From: Pseudomonas laurylsulfativorans
GTDB lineage: Bacteria; Pseudomonadota; Gammaproteobacteria; Pseudomonadales; Pseudomonadaceae
Length of the DNA: 53,777 nt
NCBI RefSeq assembly: GCF_002906155.1
Contig: NZ_MUJK01000021.1
Coordinates: 1-53,777 of the forward strand
Reading direction: 5' to 3'
In this document: positions 41,942 to 50,001 of the stretch, one piece after another
Position numbering within the stretch: the stretch's first letter is position 1
Layout of the letters: every line of letters starts with the position of its first letter
Program-made: the position numbers and the translations under genes
The notes under the pieces: generated by a model
The model's database searches: none
Seen by the model: the letters and a program-made list of their open reading frames with translations, nothing else
What the model was told of the DNA's origin: nothing

Positions 41942-44452
41942 ATGGATTCTTTCAGGAATAAAAGCGCCGCAAAGCAAGCCATACCCACCAGTTCAAATAA
42001 TCCGCGCTCGACCAAATGGCACCGCATGTACTTTTTTCTTGCGGGATTCGACGTGCTGGTGGTTGTGCTGAGCGTGCTATTGAATCACCTGATCGTCGAT
42101 ACCTATCACCGCTCCATCAAGGCAAACCAGTCGTGGGTCCAACAGCTGTCGAACTATTCAACGCTGGGCAGCCTGGCTTCCACAGTCAATGCGCCGGGCA
42201 ATAATGTGTTCGATACACATAATGTTGAAGCCGAATCGCGGAACATGAATGAGGCCTTGCGCGCCTTCAACGAGCATTTGGCAATGGCCAAAAAACAGTT
42301 GGAAGTACGGATCGCCAACGAGGCTGAACACAGTGCGGATATACAAGCCTTTACCCTTGCATTGAAGGATGAGGTGGGTGCAGTTGATGCCGCGATGGTC
42401 GAAATGGTGAACGAGGCCTTGCTGATCTTTTCCTACTTCAGGGAGGGGCAGTCGGAAATTGCCGGCAAACGCATGGCAACGATGGACAGGAAGTTTGCCC
42501 TGTTGCTCGCCTCACTCAGTACCGTGCGCGATCGCGTTGGCCTGATTCAAAGCAAGCTCCTGGAGGAGGAGCTTGAGTCGGTCGAAGAACTGCGCCGGGT
42601 CGAATACGCGATCATGGTGTTCGTGCTACTGATGGTCAGTGCGGCCGTTATCTACGGGGGCAAGATCAGGCGCGAAATGGAGTCGCAAGCAGCCGAAAGG
42701 GAAGGTTATCTGGCAGTGCTGCGCGAAAGCGAGAAGCAGGCCCGCCAGCAAGCATCGCTGCTGGACAAGGCCCAGGATGCCATTGTCGTTCACGGGATGG
42801 ATAACCGCATCCTGTACTGGAACAGAAGTGCCGAGCGTCTCTACGGTCTGTCGAAGGAAGAGGCACTCGGCAAATCGGCACAGGAGTTGATCTACCAGGG
42901 TAGCGCCGCTTTCAATGCGGCCACTAACAGCCTGATAGAAACGGGTGACTGGGCGGACGAAGTTACACTTCGACGTCGGGATGGCTGCACCATCACGCTC
43001 GAAAGTCATCGAACCCTGGTGCGAGACGATGATGGCCAGCCGCAATCCGTTCTGTCGATCAATACTGACATCACCCACCGTAAGACCGCTGAGCAAGAGG
43101 TCCAGCGTTTGGCCTTCTACGATCAGTTGACCGGGCTGGCCAACAGGCGGCTCATGTTGGACCGGTTACAGCATCTGCTGGCGGGCAGCTCCCGTAGCCT
43201 GCATACGAGCGCGATAATTCTCATTGATCTGGATAACTTCAAGGCACTGAACGACACGCTGGGGCATGACAGAGGCGACATGTTGCTGCAGCAAGTTGCT
43301 CTGCGCCTTTGCGGCTGCATACACGAGAGCGACACCGTGGCTCGCCTGGGCGGAGACGAATTCGTCGTCCTGCTGGATGGCCTTAATGAGAATCCTCCAG
43401 AAGCAGCTATCCAGGCCAAGGCTATTGGCGAAAAGATTCTCAACTCTCTGAACATTTCCTACCAGTTGGATGGATATGAGCACCACAGCACCCCCAGCCT
43501 CGGCATTGCGCTGTTCCAGGGGCAGCTGAGCACAGTGGACGATATTATGAAGCGCGCTGACCTGGCGATGTATCGCGCCAAGGCGGCGGGCCGCAATACC
43601 ATGCGCTTCTTCGATCCGGAAATGCAGGCGGTTGCCACGGCACGCGCCAGACTGGAAGTAGACTTGCGCCAAGGCTTGCAGGACAACGAATTCCTTCTTC
43701 ATTACCAGCCGCAGGTGAATAGTGAGGGCCGTATCATTGGCGCAGAGGCACTGATGAGATGGCAGAATCCTGAGCGCGGAGTCGTGTTTCCAGGCGAGTT
43801 CATTCCATTGGCAGAGGAAACGGGGTTGATTCTGCCGATAGGCCGTTGGGCGCTGCAGGCAGCCTGCACTCAGCTGGTTGCCTGGGCAAAGCGTTCGGAA
43901 ACCGCCCGACTGGGTATGGCTGTGAATGTCAGCGCCCGCCAGTTTCACCATCCGGACTTCGTCGAGGAGGTACTGCAAGTACTGAAATACACGGGGGCCG
44001 ATCCGAAGAAATTGAAACTGGAACTGACCGAAGGCCTGCTGGTAGAGGATATGGAAAGTACTGTCGCCAAAATGATCGAGTTGAAAGAGATCGGCATAGG
44101 CCTTTCGCTGGATGACTTCGGAACCGGCTACTCGTCACTGTCATACCTCAAGAGCCTTCCGCTGGATCAACTCAAGATCGACCAGTCCTTCATCAGAGAT
44201 GTGCTGGTTGATCCCAGCGACGCCGCCATCGCCTGCGCGATTGTGAGCCTGAGCCAGATATTGGGGCTTTCGGTGATTGCAGAAGGTGTGGAGACAGAAG
44301 CTCAGCGCACCTTTCTGGTCAAGCATGGCTGCCAGACCTTCCAGGGCTTCCTGTTTTCCCCGCCACTGCCAGCCGAACAATTTGAGGGGTATGTTCACGA
44401 AAGATTAGTGGCGAGCACTGATTTCCCACGGACCAAGACGAAATCGCCATAA
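41942..44452 (+). CDS. Membrane PAS-GGDEF-EAL protein (c-di-GMP metabolism)
   Basis: About 836 residues. Two helices (about 30-50 and 235-255) enclose a periplasmic, largely helical sensor region; then a PAS domain (DAIVVHGMDNRILYWNRSAERLYG), a GGDEF domain and an EAL domain. The cyclase signature is intact (RLGGDEFVVLL), as are the phosphodiesterase motifs GAEALMRWQ, ELTEGLL, DDFGTGYSSLSYL and EGVET, so both activities are possible. The ATG at 41942 is preferred because GGAG lies 8 nt upstream; starts at 41924 and 41843 are in frame. Its base composition is lower in GC than the neighbouring catabolic genes, and it stands at the edge of a decayed region, suggesting transfer. Confidence 0.92.
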   Translation: MDSFRNKSAAKQAIPTSSNNPRSTKWHRMYFFLAGFDVLVVVLSVLLNHLIVDTYHRSIKANQSWVQQLSNYSTLGSLASTVNAPGNNVFDTHNVEAESRNMNEALRAFNEHLAMAKKQLEVRIANEAEHSADIQAFTLALKDEVGAVDAAMVEMVNEALLIFSYFREGQSEIAGKRMATMDRKFALLLASLSTVRDRVGLIQSKLLEEELESVEELRRVEYAIMVFVLLMVSAAVIYGGKIRREMESQAAEREGYLAVLRESEKQARQQASLLDKAQDAIVVHGMDNRILYWNRSAERLYGLSKEEALGKSAQELIYQGSAAFNAATNSLIETGDWADEVTLRRRDGCTITLESHRTLVRDDDGQPQSVLSINTDITHRKTAEQEVQRLAFYDQLTGLANRRLMLDRLQHLLAGSSRSLHTSAIILIDLDNFKALNDTLGHDRGDMLLQQVALRLCGCIHESDTVARLGGDEFVVLLDGLNENPPEAAIQAKAIGEKILNSLNISYQLDGYEHHSTPSLGIALFQGQLSTVDDIMKRADLAMYRAKAAGRNTMRFFDPEMQAVATARARLEVDLRQGLQDNEFLLHYQPQVNSEGRIIGAEALMRWQNPERGVVFPGEFIPLAEETGLILPIGRWALQAACTQLVAWAKRSETARLGMAVNVSARQFHHPDFVEEVLQVLKYTGADPKKLKLELTEGLLVEDMESTVAKMIELKEIGIGLSLDDFGTGYSSLSYLKSLPLDQLKIDQSFIRDVLVDPSDAAIACAIVSLSQILGLSVIAEGVETEAQRTFLVKHGCQTFQGFLFSPPLPAEQFEGYVHERLVASTDFPRTKTKSP

Positions 44453-44545
44453 CTTCGTAGGTGCCTGGGAACGTCCGCTTTTGGCTGTGGATTCAACCCA
44501 ATGCGGACGATGAGAGGTTGACTCAAAGGTGGCTCGCACCCGCAA

Positions 44546-44828
44546 TTGCCTTTGCAGATTGCTGTCCAGCCCTTGGCGATCAACGCGGATGGCCGCTCTT
44601 GCTGGATCATCCCCGGCATCGCAGTGGCTGACGCGCTCCTGATCGATGGTCGGCAACTGCAATCGTCCTTTATGGTTCCGGCAATGATGGCTCAGGGCAA
44701 CGAATTGATCGCACCTTTGACGGCTCACATTGAAGCCTCGCTACCGGCGACCATCAGCGTCAGCACACTCGCGTCCGATTTCGGCCTGTCGGAGCGGACC
44801 TTGTCCCGCCACATCCACTTCCTGCTCC
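44546..44828 (+). pseudogene. Remnant of a GlxA-type AraC regulator
   Basis: A frame of about 100 codons contains PLTAHIEASLPATISVSTLASDFGLSERTLSRHIH in two parts, the first helix-turn-helix of an AraC regulator, preceded by sequence like the linker after a DJ-1/PfpI domain (ALLIDGRQLQSSFMV). The second helix-turn-helix and most of the sensor domain are missing; the frame runs into the 3' end of the antisense FMN reductase remnant at 44829. It therefore looks like a deletion fusion of two gene ends. Confidence 0.7.
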
Positions 44829-45366
44829 TCAGGCGCTCTGGCGCAAGCGTTGGTGGCTGCTGAAAAACGGCAGGGCGCGCTCTACGGCCAGGCCGATGCG
44901 AGCCTGGAGCAAGTCGCAACTGATGCGGTAATTGCTGAAGTCGGACTCACTGGCGTACACGCCCAGTGGCAGGGTCAGCGATTGGAAGAAGCTGAACAGT
45001 GGTCGTAGCTGGTGATCGATCACCAGCGCGTGACGAGGGCTGCCGCCTGTAGCGGCGAGCAGCACCGGCGTGTCGATCAGGGCGTCCTGGTCGATCAGGT
45101 CGAACAGGTGCTTGAGCTGGCCCGGATAGGCGCCGCGATAGACCGGCGAAGCGACAATCAGCAGATCGGCGTTTTCGATGGCTTGCAGCTGGGCCTCGAC
45201 TTCGCCCGGCAGCTCTTTGCGGCTGAGGGCGCCACCCACGTCGCGGGCGAGATCGGCAAGCTCGATTACCCGGCCAACAATATTCAGACGGTTTGCGACC
45301 TCGTCGAGAATGGCCTGGCTGAGTACCTGGGTACGCGAAGGGCGGTAGGCACCGCCGGATACGGCG
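44829..45366 (-). pseudogene. FMN reductase (MsuE/SsuE type) lacking its first residues
   Basis: From about 45366 to the stop at 44829 the minus strand encodes an NADPH-dependent FMN reductase: VSGGAYRPSRTQVLSQAIL, ADLLIVASPVYRGAYPGQLKHLFDLIDQDALIDTPVLLAATGGS (in parts) and HALVIDHQLRPLFSFFQSLTLPLGVYASE, matching MsuE/SsuE over nearly full length. Only the first ten or so residues, with the start codon, are missing, replaced by IS66 sequence. The open frame continues into antisense IS66 sequence and so looks like a 385-codon gene, but the upstream part is not real. The family supplies FMNH2 to sulfonate monooxygenases. Without its start it is probably inactive. Confidence 0.8.
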
Positions 45367-46238
45367 TGCAGCTTCAGCCTTTGGTCGATGCGCTGCGCGA
45401 AGCGGTGCTGTCCGAGGGCGTGATCCACGCCGATGAGACCCCGGTTCAAATGTTGGCGCCGGGTGAGAAGAAAACTCACCGCGCGTATGTTTGGGCCTAC
45501 AGCACCACGCCGTTTTCGGCGCTCAAGGCCGTGGTTTACGGCTTCAGTCCAAGCCGTGCCGGTGAGCATGCGCGTAACTTCCTCGGCTCTTAGAATGGCA
45601 AGCTGGTGTGCGACGATTTTGCAGGCTACAAAGCCGGTTTTGAGAAAGGCATGACCGAGATTGGCTGCATGGCTCACGCACGCCGGAAGTTTTTCGATCT
45701 GCACGTGGCAAACAAAAGCCAGTTGGCCGAACAGGCGCTGCGCTCGATTGGCGGCTTGTACGAAGTTGAACGCCTGGCACGAGACATGAACAATGAGGAT
45801 CGTTGGCGAATACGCCAGGAAAAGGCAGCACCGATAATCAAAATGCTGCATGACTGGATGTTGGCCCAGCGTGATCTGGTGCCCAACGGATCGGTAACAG
45901 CCAAAGCCCTGGATTACAGCCTTAAACGCTGGGTAGCGCTGACGCGCTACCTGGACGACGGGGCTGTGACCATTGGCAACAACCAAGTCGAAAACCAGAT
46001 CAGGCCGTGGGCACTTGGGCGCTCCAACTGGTTGTTCGCCGGATCGCTACGCAGCGGCAAACGGGCGGCAGCAATCATGAGCTTGATCCAGTCTGCGCGG
46101 ATGAATGGGCATGATCCGTATGCGTACCTGAAGGACGTTCTTACTCGCCTGCCAACGCAGCGGGCGAGTGAAATCGCTCGACTGCTGCCGCATCAGTGGG
46201 GCACTGTTAATTTATCGGAGATGGCAAACTCGTTTTAG
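45361..46238 (+). pseudogene. IS66-family transposase remnant with an internal stop
   Basis: The C-terminal 290 residues of an IS66 TnpC transposase: GVQLQPLVDALREAVLSEGV, HADETPVQML (first Asp), CDDFAGYKAGFEKG (second Asp), NNQVENQIRPWALGRSNW (Glu) and RSGKRAAAIMSLIQSARMNG. The N-terminal half and the accessory tnpA/tnpB genes are absent. At 45591-45593 a TAG follows NFLGS where relatives have Trp (NFLGS-W-NGK), a nonsense change of TGG. The frame then continues to 46238. The 5' break point lies inside the FMN reductase gene. It is not mobile on its own. Confidence 0.88.
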
Positions 46239-46254
46239 AGTGGCTGAAAGCGAA

Positions 46255-46803
46255 ATGACAAAAGAGACGGCACGTTACATCTTGATCACAGGCGCGGCAG
46301 GTTCCGGCACCACGACCTTAGCGGATGCTTTAGCAAAGGAACTGAGCACAACTCACCTGGAAGCAGATGATTTTTTGTGGCTGCCGAGTAACCCGCCATA
46401 TCAGCATCTGGCAGACAAAACGCAGCGAGGAGAGCGCTTGCTACAAGAAATGCGCGCTCATGGCCGTGCCGTGGTTGCCGGATCAGTAATGGGCTGGGGT
46501 CAACCGCTTGAGAATGAATTTGATCTTGTGGTGTTCCTTTATCTTCCTGTTGAACTCAGGTTAGAGAGACTAAAACGTCGAGAGGCAAAACGCTTCGGTC
46601 AAGCAAAGCCGGAGTTTCTGGCTTGGGCAGCTCAGTATGATGAGGGAGGCGTCCCTGGACGGAGCTTGGCCCGGCATCAGGAATGGCTGTCTGTGCTTAC
46701 TTGTGCTGTCTTAAAGCTTGAGGGGGACATGTCCGTTACAGATCGGGTACGGCAAATACTGGATGCCGTCGACGGGCTGAACCACACACCGTCGGTCATG
46801 TGA
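46255..46803 (+). CDS. P-loop kinase-like protein (AAA/adenylate-kinase type)
   Basis: A 182-residue protein with a Walker A motif ITGAAGSGTTTLADALA near residue 10-25 and a hydrophobic strand plus acidic residues (LEADDFLW, FDLVVFLYLP) typical of small nucleoside/shikimate-kinase-like proteins. RLERLKRREAKRFG resembles the LID/Arg region. Such proteins are annotated as AAA-family ATPases or adenylate-kinase-like and have no settled function. The start is the ATG at 46255, 16 nt after the IS66 remnant; there is no strong ribosome site. Base composition is lower in GC than core genes. It may be cargo that arrived with the transposon. Confidence 0.75.
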   Translation: MTKETARYILITGAAGSGTTTLADALAKELSTTHLEADDFLWLPSNPPYQHLADKTQRGERLLQEMRAHGRAVVAGSVMGWGQPLENEFDLVVFLYLPVELRLERLKRREAKRFGQAKPEFLAWAAQYDEGGVPGRSLARHQEWLSVLTCAVLKLEGDMSVTDRVRQILDAVDGLNHTPSVM

Positions 46804-47011
46804 ACGTGTGTTGGCTATCCGCTTACGGCTGATCAACCTGCTACCACAATGGAATTCGAATTATTCAGGGCTTTGTCCGTACTACCCGGCCGACCGCCGA
46901 TTGCTCTGCGCCAGTTCGCCCGGGCCGTCCGGAACTGGGCCGGTCAAGCCGGGTTGCCGGGGGCAGCTAACGACTGAGGATTCAACCGGTCGCTGCCGAC
47001 GAAGTTCCAGG

Positions 47012-47281
47012 CTATTGGCCATTCCTGGCATGCGCTACCTTCACGCGAATCCCATCAAAATACTGGGACTTCAGCTCTGTCGTTAACGGCCCAAGGATGG
47101 GGTTTGCCTTGAACCGGGCCAACAGATGCTCAATCACCCGATCTACCTTGGCGTAGGCCGCGTTGACGCTTGAAGGCACCAGCGGATCAAACTCAATCCC
47201 TTGCATCTCGATATCGAGTCGTTTCAACAGGGGTTCGGCGTCCAGGATCTGGTGGCGTATTTCATCCGGTGAGCATTGCAT
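47012..47281 (-). CDS. Small conserved-looking protein of unknown function
   Basis: An 89-residue, charged, soluble protein with two predicted helical parts (EIRHQILDAEPLLKRLDIEM and AYAKVDRVIEHLLARFKANP). I do not recognise a family. The start is well supported: AGGAGG lies 6 nt before the ATG at 47281. It is divergent from the ParA-like gene, with 178 nt between the two starts, so the two could share control, but no functional link is shown by the sequence. Confidence 0.65.
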   Translation of the reverse strand: MQCSPDEIRHQILDAEPLLKRLDIEMQGIEFDPLVPSSVNAAYAKVDRVIEHLLARFKANPILGPLTTELKSQYFDGIRVKVAHARNGQ

Positions 47282-47459
47282 CGTCGACCTCCTTGTATTG
47301 CCGTGAGTACAGACACACCTCTTGTTAACTGCATGTCGGGTGACGCAGTCAGGTAGGGCGGCAGCTGTCTTAAAAATGAAACAAAATTGTCGCGTAGAAA
47401 TATTACTGAAATGTTTCAGTCCTATGATCGAGAGAAGTTTTTCTCAGGTTGCCTCTCTC

Positions 47460-48233
47460 ATGCGTCGAGCTGTGTTCAATCAAAAAGGGGGCGTTGGCAA
47501 ATCAAGCATCGCCTGCAATCTCGCGGCTGTCAGTGCTGCCGAAGGCTACAGGACGCTCCTGGTGGATCTCGATCCCCAGGCTAACTCGACCCAATACCTG
47601 ACCGGACTGACAGGCGATGACATCCCCATGGGGATCGCCGATTTCTTCAAGCAAACCTTGTCCAGTGGCCCGGCCAGCAAGAAGAATCGGGTGGCCATCA
47701 CCGATACTCGCTACGACAATCTGCATCTGGTCACGGCAAGCCGCGAGCTCGCGGACCTGCAGTCAAAGCTTGAGTCCAAATTCAAGATCAATAAGCTTCG
47801 CCGCTTGTTGGTGGAGCTGTCCGAAGATTACGAGCGCATTTACATCGATACGCCGCCGTCCCTGAATTTCTACACGTTCAGCGCACTCATCGCCGCCGAC
47901 CGCGTGCTGATTCCGTTCGATTGCGACAGCTTTTCTCGTCAGGCGCTCTACAGCGTCATCGCGCAAGTGGCCGAGTTGCAAGCTGACCATAATGAGTCGT
48001 TGATCGTGGAAGGCGTGGTGGTCAACCAGTTTGTGGCGCGTGCCAGCTTGCACCAGATGCTGATCGACGAATTGGTGGCCGAAGGCTTGCCGGTGTTGCC
48101 GGATTACTTGAGTAGCACGGTCAAAATGCGTGAGTCCCATGAGACGTCGGTGCCCATGATCCACCTGGCACCGCGCCATAAGCTTTCATTGGAATTCGTC
48201 AGCCTGTTTTCCGCTTTGGAGCGGGCCAGTTGA
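47460..48233 (+). CDS. Orphan ParA/Soj-like ATPase
   Basis: A 257-residue ParA-family P-loop ATPase. The deviant Walker A motif is FNQKGGVGKSSIACNLA at residues 6-22 with the signature Lys9; Walker A' is LLVDLDPQANST and Walker B is YIDTPPSLNFYT. Such proteins position plasmids, chromosomes or protein cargo on the nucleoid or pole. The ATG at 47460 opens the first strand directly; upstream in-frame codons look non-coding. No parB gene or centromere-like repeats were found nearby, so it is an orphan, in a region that otherwise looks like mobile-element debris. Either a leftover of an integrated element or a cargo-positioning ATPase. Confidence 0.88.
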   Translation: MRRAVFNQKGGVGKSSIACNLAAVSAAEGYRTLLVDLDPQANSTQYLTGLTGDDIPMGIADFFKQTLSSGPASKKNRVAITDTRYDNLHLVTASRELADLQSKLESKFKINKLRRLLVELSEDYERIYIDTPPSLNFYTFSALIAADRVLIPFDCDSFSRQALYSVIAQVAELQADHNESLIVEGVVVNQFVARASLHQMLIDELVAEGLPVLPDYLSSTVKMRESHETSVPMIHLAPRHKLSLEFVSLFSALERAS

Positions 48234-48363
48234 TTGCAAAAGCAATGGTGAAGTTTCAGCAACTGGCGATGGGGTAGCGCGCGATGGCGAGTATTTCGCG
48301 GTTTCTTCAAAGCGAGCAATGGCCGCAATTGGCTGTGGATTCAAGCGATCGTCACCTATCGGA

Positions 48364-48459
48364 TTAAAGCCAATACAGGAGAGCAAGGGTATACAACCAG
48401 CCGATGCAGAGGGTGATAGTCAAGTAGACAACCACGAGCATCAGGGAGTGACTCCACAT
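48364..48459 (-). CDS. Tiny single-helix membrane protein
   Basis: A 31-residue peptide beginning MWSHSLMLVVVYLTITLC and ending in LALLYWL, almost entirely one membrane helix. GGAGG lies 8 nt before the ATG, which is why I keep it. It is directly downstream of the GDCCVxC protein gene on the same strand, 68 nt after its stop, and so could be in the MerR-controlled transcript. Function unknown; a small transporter subunit or helper is possible. Confidence 0.55.
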   Translation of the reverse strand: MWSHSLMLVVVYLTITLCIGWLYTLALLYWL

Positions 48460-48527
48460 GATACTGACCTCCCATAACCACGGTTTGAGGCGCTTCAGGG
48501 GCGCCTGACAAACCGAATAAACACAGC

Positions 48528-48746
48528 TCAAGCCGTACTGCAGCATTCGCGCTGCTCCTGAAACGGCGGGCACTTTACCGTGCCAAACGAACAGAACACA
48601 CAGCAGTCACCGGGGGTCGGGCGTAGCAGGGTTTTGCAACTGCCACACTCGTAGAAGAACTGGCAGGCATCCGTGGGCATGGCCTCCTGCTTGGCGAAGC
48701 CGCATTGCGGGCAGGTCAACACGGACTGGAGGATGACGGCGCTCAT
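48528..48746 (-). CDS. GDCCVxC-domain cysteine-rich protein
   Basis: A 72-residue protein with eleven cysteines: TCPQCGF (Cys12, 15), Cys28, ECGSCKT (Cys34, 37), GDCCVFCSFG (Cys48, 49, 52), KCPP (Cys59) and Cys68-69. The GDCCVxC block defines a small family in which some members carry selenocysteine; here all positions are Cys codons. The paired CxxC motifs suggest a zinc or soft-metal site. The ATG at 48746 has GAGG 5 nt upstream. It lies between a mer deletion scar and a tiny membrane protein and behind a MerR-type promoter, so mercury or a related thiophilic metal is the likely signal. Confidence 0.85.
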   Translation of the reverse strand: MSAVILQSVLTCPQCGFAKQEAMPTDACQFFYECGSCKTLLRPTPGDCCVFCSFGTVKCPPFQEQRECCSTA

Positions 48747-48753
48747 GGTTGCC

Positions 48754-48847
48754 TCATTTGTGCACGGTGGAGGGATAACCCGCATTCGTCGTCGCCTTGG
48801 TCAACGCCTCAGGATCCGCCGATCTGTTGGGCCATCGTTTTCTCCAT
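48754..48847 (-). pseudogene. Scar of a deleted mercury-transport gene (merP end)
   Basis: Reading on the minus strand, ATG at 48847 opens a 12-codon peptide MEKTMAQQIGGS that stops at 48809. In another frame, directly after, EALTKATTNAGYPSTVHK runs to a TGA at 48754-48756. The latter matches the C-terminus of the periplasmic mercury-binding protein MerP (LTKATADAGYPSSVKQ in Tn501, from memory). So a block holding the bulk of merT/merP seems to have been removed, leaving the last 18 codons of merP between the mer promoter and the GDCCVxC gene. Confidence 0.7.
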
Positions 48848-48869
48848 TGAATCGATCTAACCTAGAGTC

Positions 48870-48901
48870 ACTCTACACTCCGTACCCGGGTACAGAATCA
48901 A
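48870..48901 (-). promoter_or_regulatory. MerR-type promoter/operator with 20-bp spacer
   Basis: On the minus strand TTGATT (48901-48896) and TAGAGT (48875-48870) are separated by 20 bp containing the perfect palindrome GTACCCGGGTAC (48882-48893). An over-long 19-20 bp spacer with a central dyad is the hallmark of promoters activated by MerR-family proteins. It points at the GDCCVxC gene and lies just ahead of the divergent merR-like gene, which it would also repress. Confidence 0.85.
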
Positions 48902-48911
48902 GGGGCGTGTG

Positions 48912-49307
48912 ATGGCGACAGGGCTGAGTATCGGCAAGTTGGCGCAAGCTGCCGGGGTGAATATCGAGACTATTCGCTATTACCAGCGACGCGGCTTGCT
49001 GGATGAGCCGCCAAAGCCGCTCAGCGGTTATCGCTGCTATCTACCGGAGCAGGTCAAACGGTTGCGCTTCATCAAGAGGGCGCAGGCGTTGGGGTTTACG
49101 CTGGATGAGGTGGGCGCACTGCTGACACTTGATGCGTCCTGCACCTGTCGCGAAACTCGAGCACTGGCCGTGCGCAAACTGGCCCTGATCGAGCAAAAGA
49201 TGGCCGACCTTGCAGCCATGCAGCAGGTGCTGGGCAGACTGGTGGGGCAATGCGATGCAGGCGGCGGAGCCACTTGCCCTATCATCGATGCGCTGAACGG
49301 GGAGTGA
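48912..49307 (+). CDS. merR: Hg(II)-type MerR-family regulator
   Basis: A 131-residue MerR protein. N-terminal winged helix LSIGKLAQAAGVNIETIRYYQRRGLL in two parts, dimer helix ending KMADLAAMQQVLGRLV, then the metal-binding end. Cysteines at 78/80, 115 and 123 (in SCTCRE, QCDAGGGATCPII) correspond to Cys82, Cys117 and Cys126 of Tn501 MerR, and the tail CPIIDALNGE resembles CPLIASLQGE, so mercury is the expected inducer. The ATG at 48912 is preferred to the GTG just before it. It faces a MerR-type promoter serving the mer scar and GDCCVxC gene. No merA or merT is present in the window. Confidence 0.85.
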   Translation: MATGLSIGKLAQAAGVNIETIRYYQRRGLLDEPPKPLSGYRCYLPEQVKRLRFIKRAQALGFTLDEVGALLTLDASCTCRETRALAVRKLALIEQKMADLAAMQQVLGRLVGQCDAGGGATCPIIDALNGE

Positions 49308-50001
49308 ATGCATAGCTTTGACACCAGCCCGCCTAAATCACTTCAGAGCGTGTTGAGGATACTGGGAATGACATGTTCTACATGTCACTTCGAGTATCAC
49401 GGCGCTGTCTAAACAATTGGAGGGTGTCCCGATTTTCCACGCCCCGTCAGGCTATCGTGACCGGTCAGTAACGACCTACCCCGATAGCTGTATGTACGGA
49501 CATCGGTCTACTTTTTATTCTTCTCTCTGTCCTGATGTCGATGCGTGATCGCACAAGATGTGGGGCGATTTAAACATAATTAAAATTTTGGTTGCTGCAA
49601 GTGGCGTTAATTGCTCTGCATGCAAGCAGTCTATATGTGGACTGGACGCTGCAAGTATTTATGCGTCGCTTTCCTACAACGGGGTTAAACCCAATGCGGC
49701 AGCAAAGCAAACGCTGGGTGACGATACATTTTCCGCCTGGCAACTGTATTTGAGCTATCACTACTAAGTCACCCGTCTCGGTACTGCTACAGGCTACGCA
49801 GGCACCATGAGACATGCTGGCAAACGCTTACGTTTCGGATGCGAATGCGGCGCTGCCAAGGGCGTTTGTACCCAAATGAAGGCATCGCTTTACTTGAATC
49901 AAATGTGGGTGGTTTTCCGAACTACCCACCTTAGCTAACGGACACTCCACACCAGGAATCCAATTCAAGAATATCGTTGAGTCGAGATTGAACGACAGGC
50001 T
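49308..50001. other. Long intergenic stretch without a confident gene
   Basis: About 690 bp, lower in GC than the flanks. TGACATGT (49369-49376) and ACATGTCA (49380-49387) form a perfect 8-bp dyad with a 3-nt loop, possibly a merR transcription end or a protein site. A short frame at 49558-49767 is listed separately with low confidence. Nothing else is recognisable. Confidence 0.45.
49558..49767 (+). CDS. Doubtful small ORF
   Basis: A 69-codon frame beginning MWGDLNIIKILVAASGV, with Cys in VNCSACKQSICG. It has no ribosome site before the ATG, no recognised family and AT-rich composition. It could be a short orphan gene in imported DNA or chance. Confidence 0.2.
   Translation: MWGDLNIIKILVAASGVNCSACKQSICGLDAASIYASLSYNGVKPNAAAKQTLGDDTFSAWQLYLSYHY

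Noticed and set aside
44829..45986. A 385-codon minus-strand open frame as one gene
   Set aside because: Only the last 180 codons resemble FMN reductase; the first 200 are antisense to the IS66 transposase remnant.
46880..46990. GC-rich hyphenated palindromes as an integron attC site
   Set aside because: No conserved R' and R'' boxes, no integrase, and no cassette-like spacing.
48812..48817. GGATCC at the mer scar as a cloning joint
   Set aside because: A single six-base site is expected by chance and no vector sequence is nearby.
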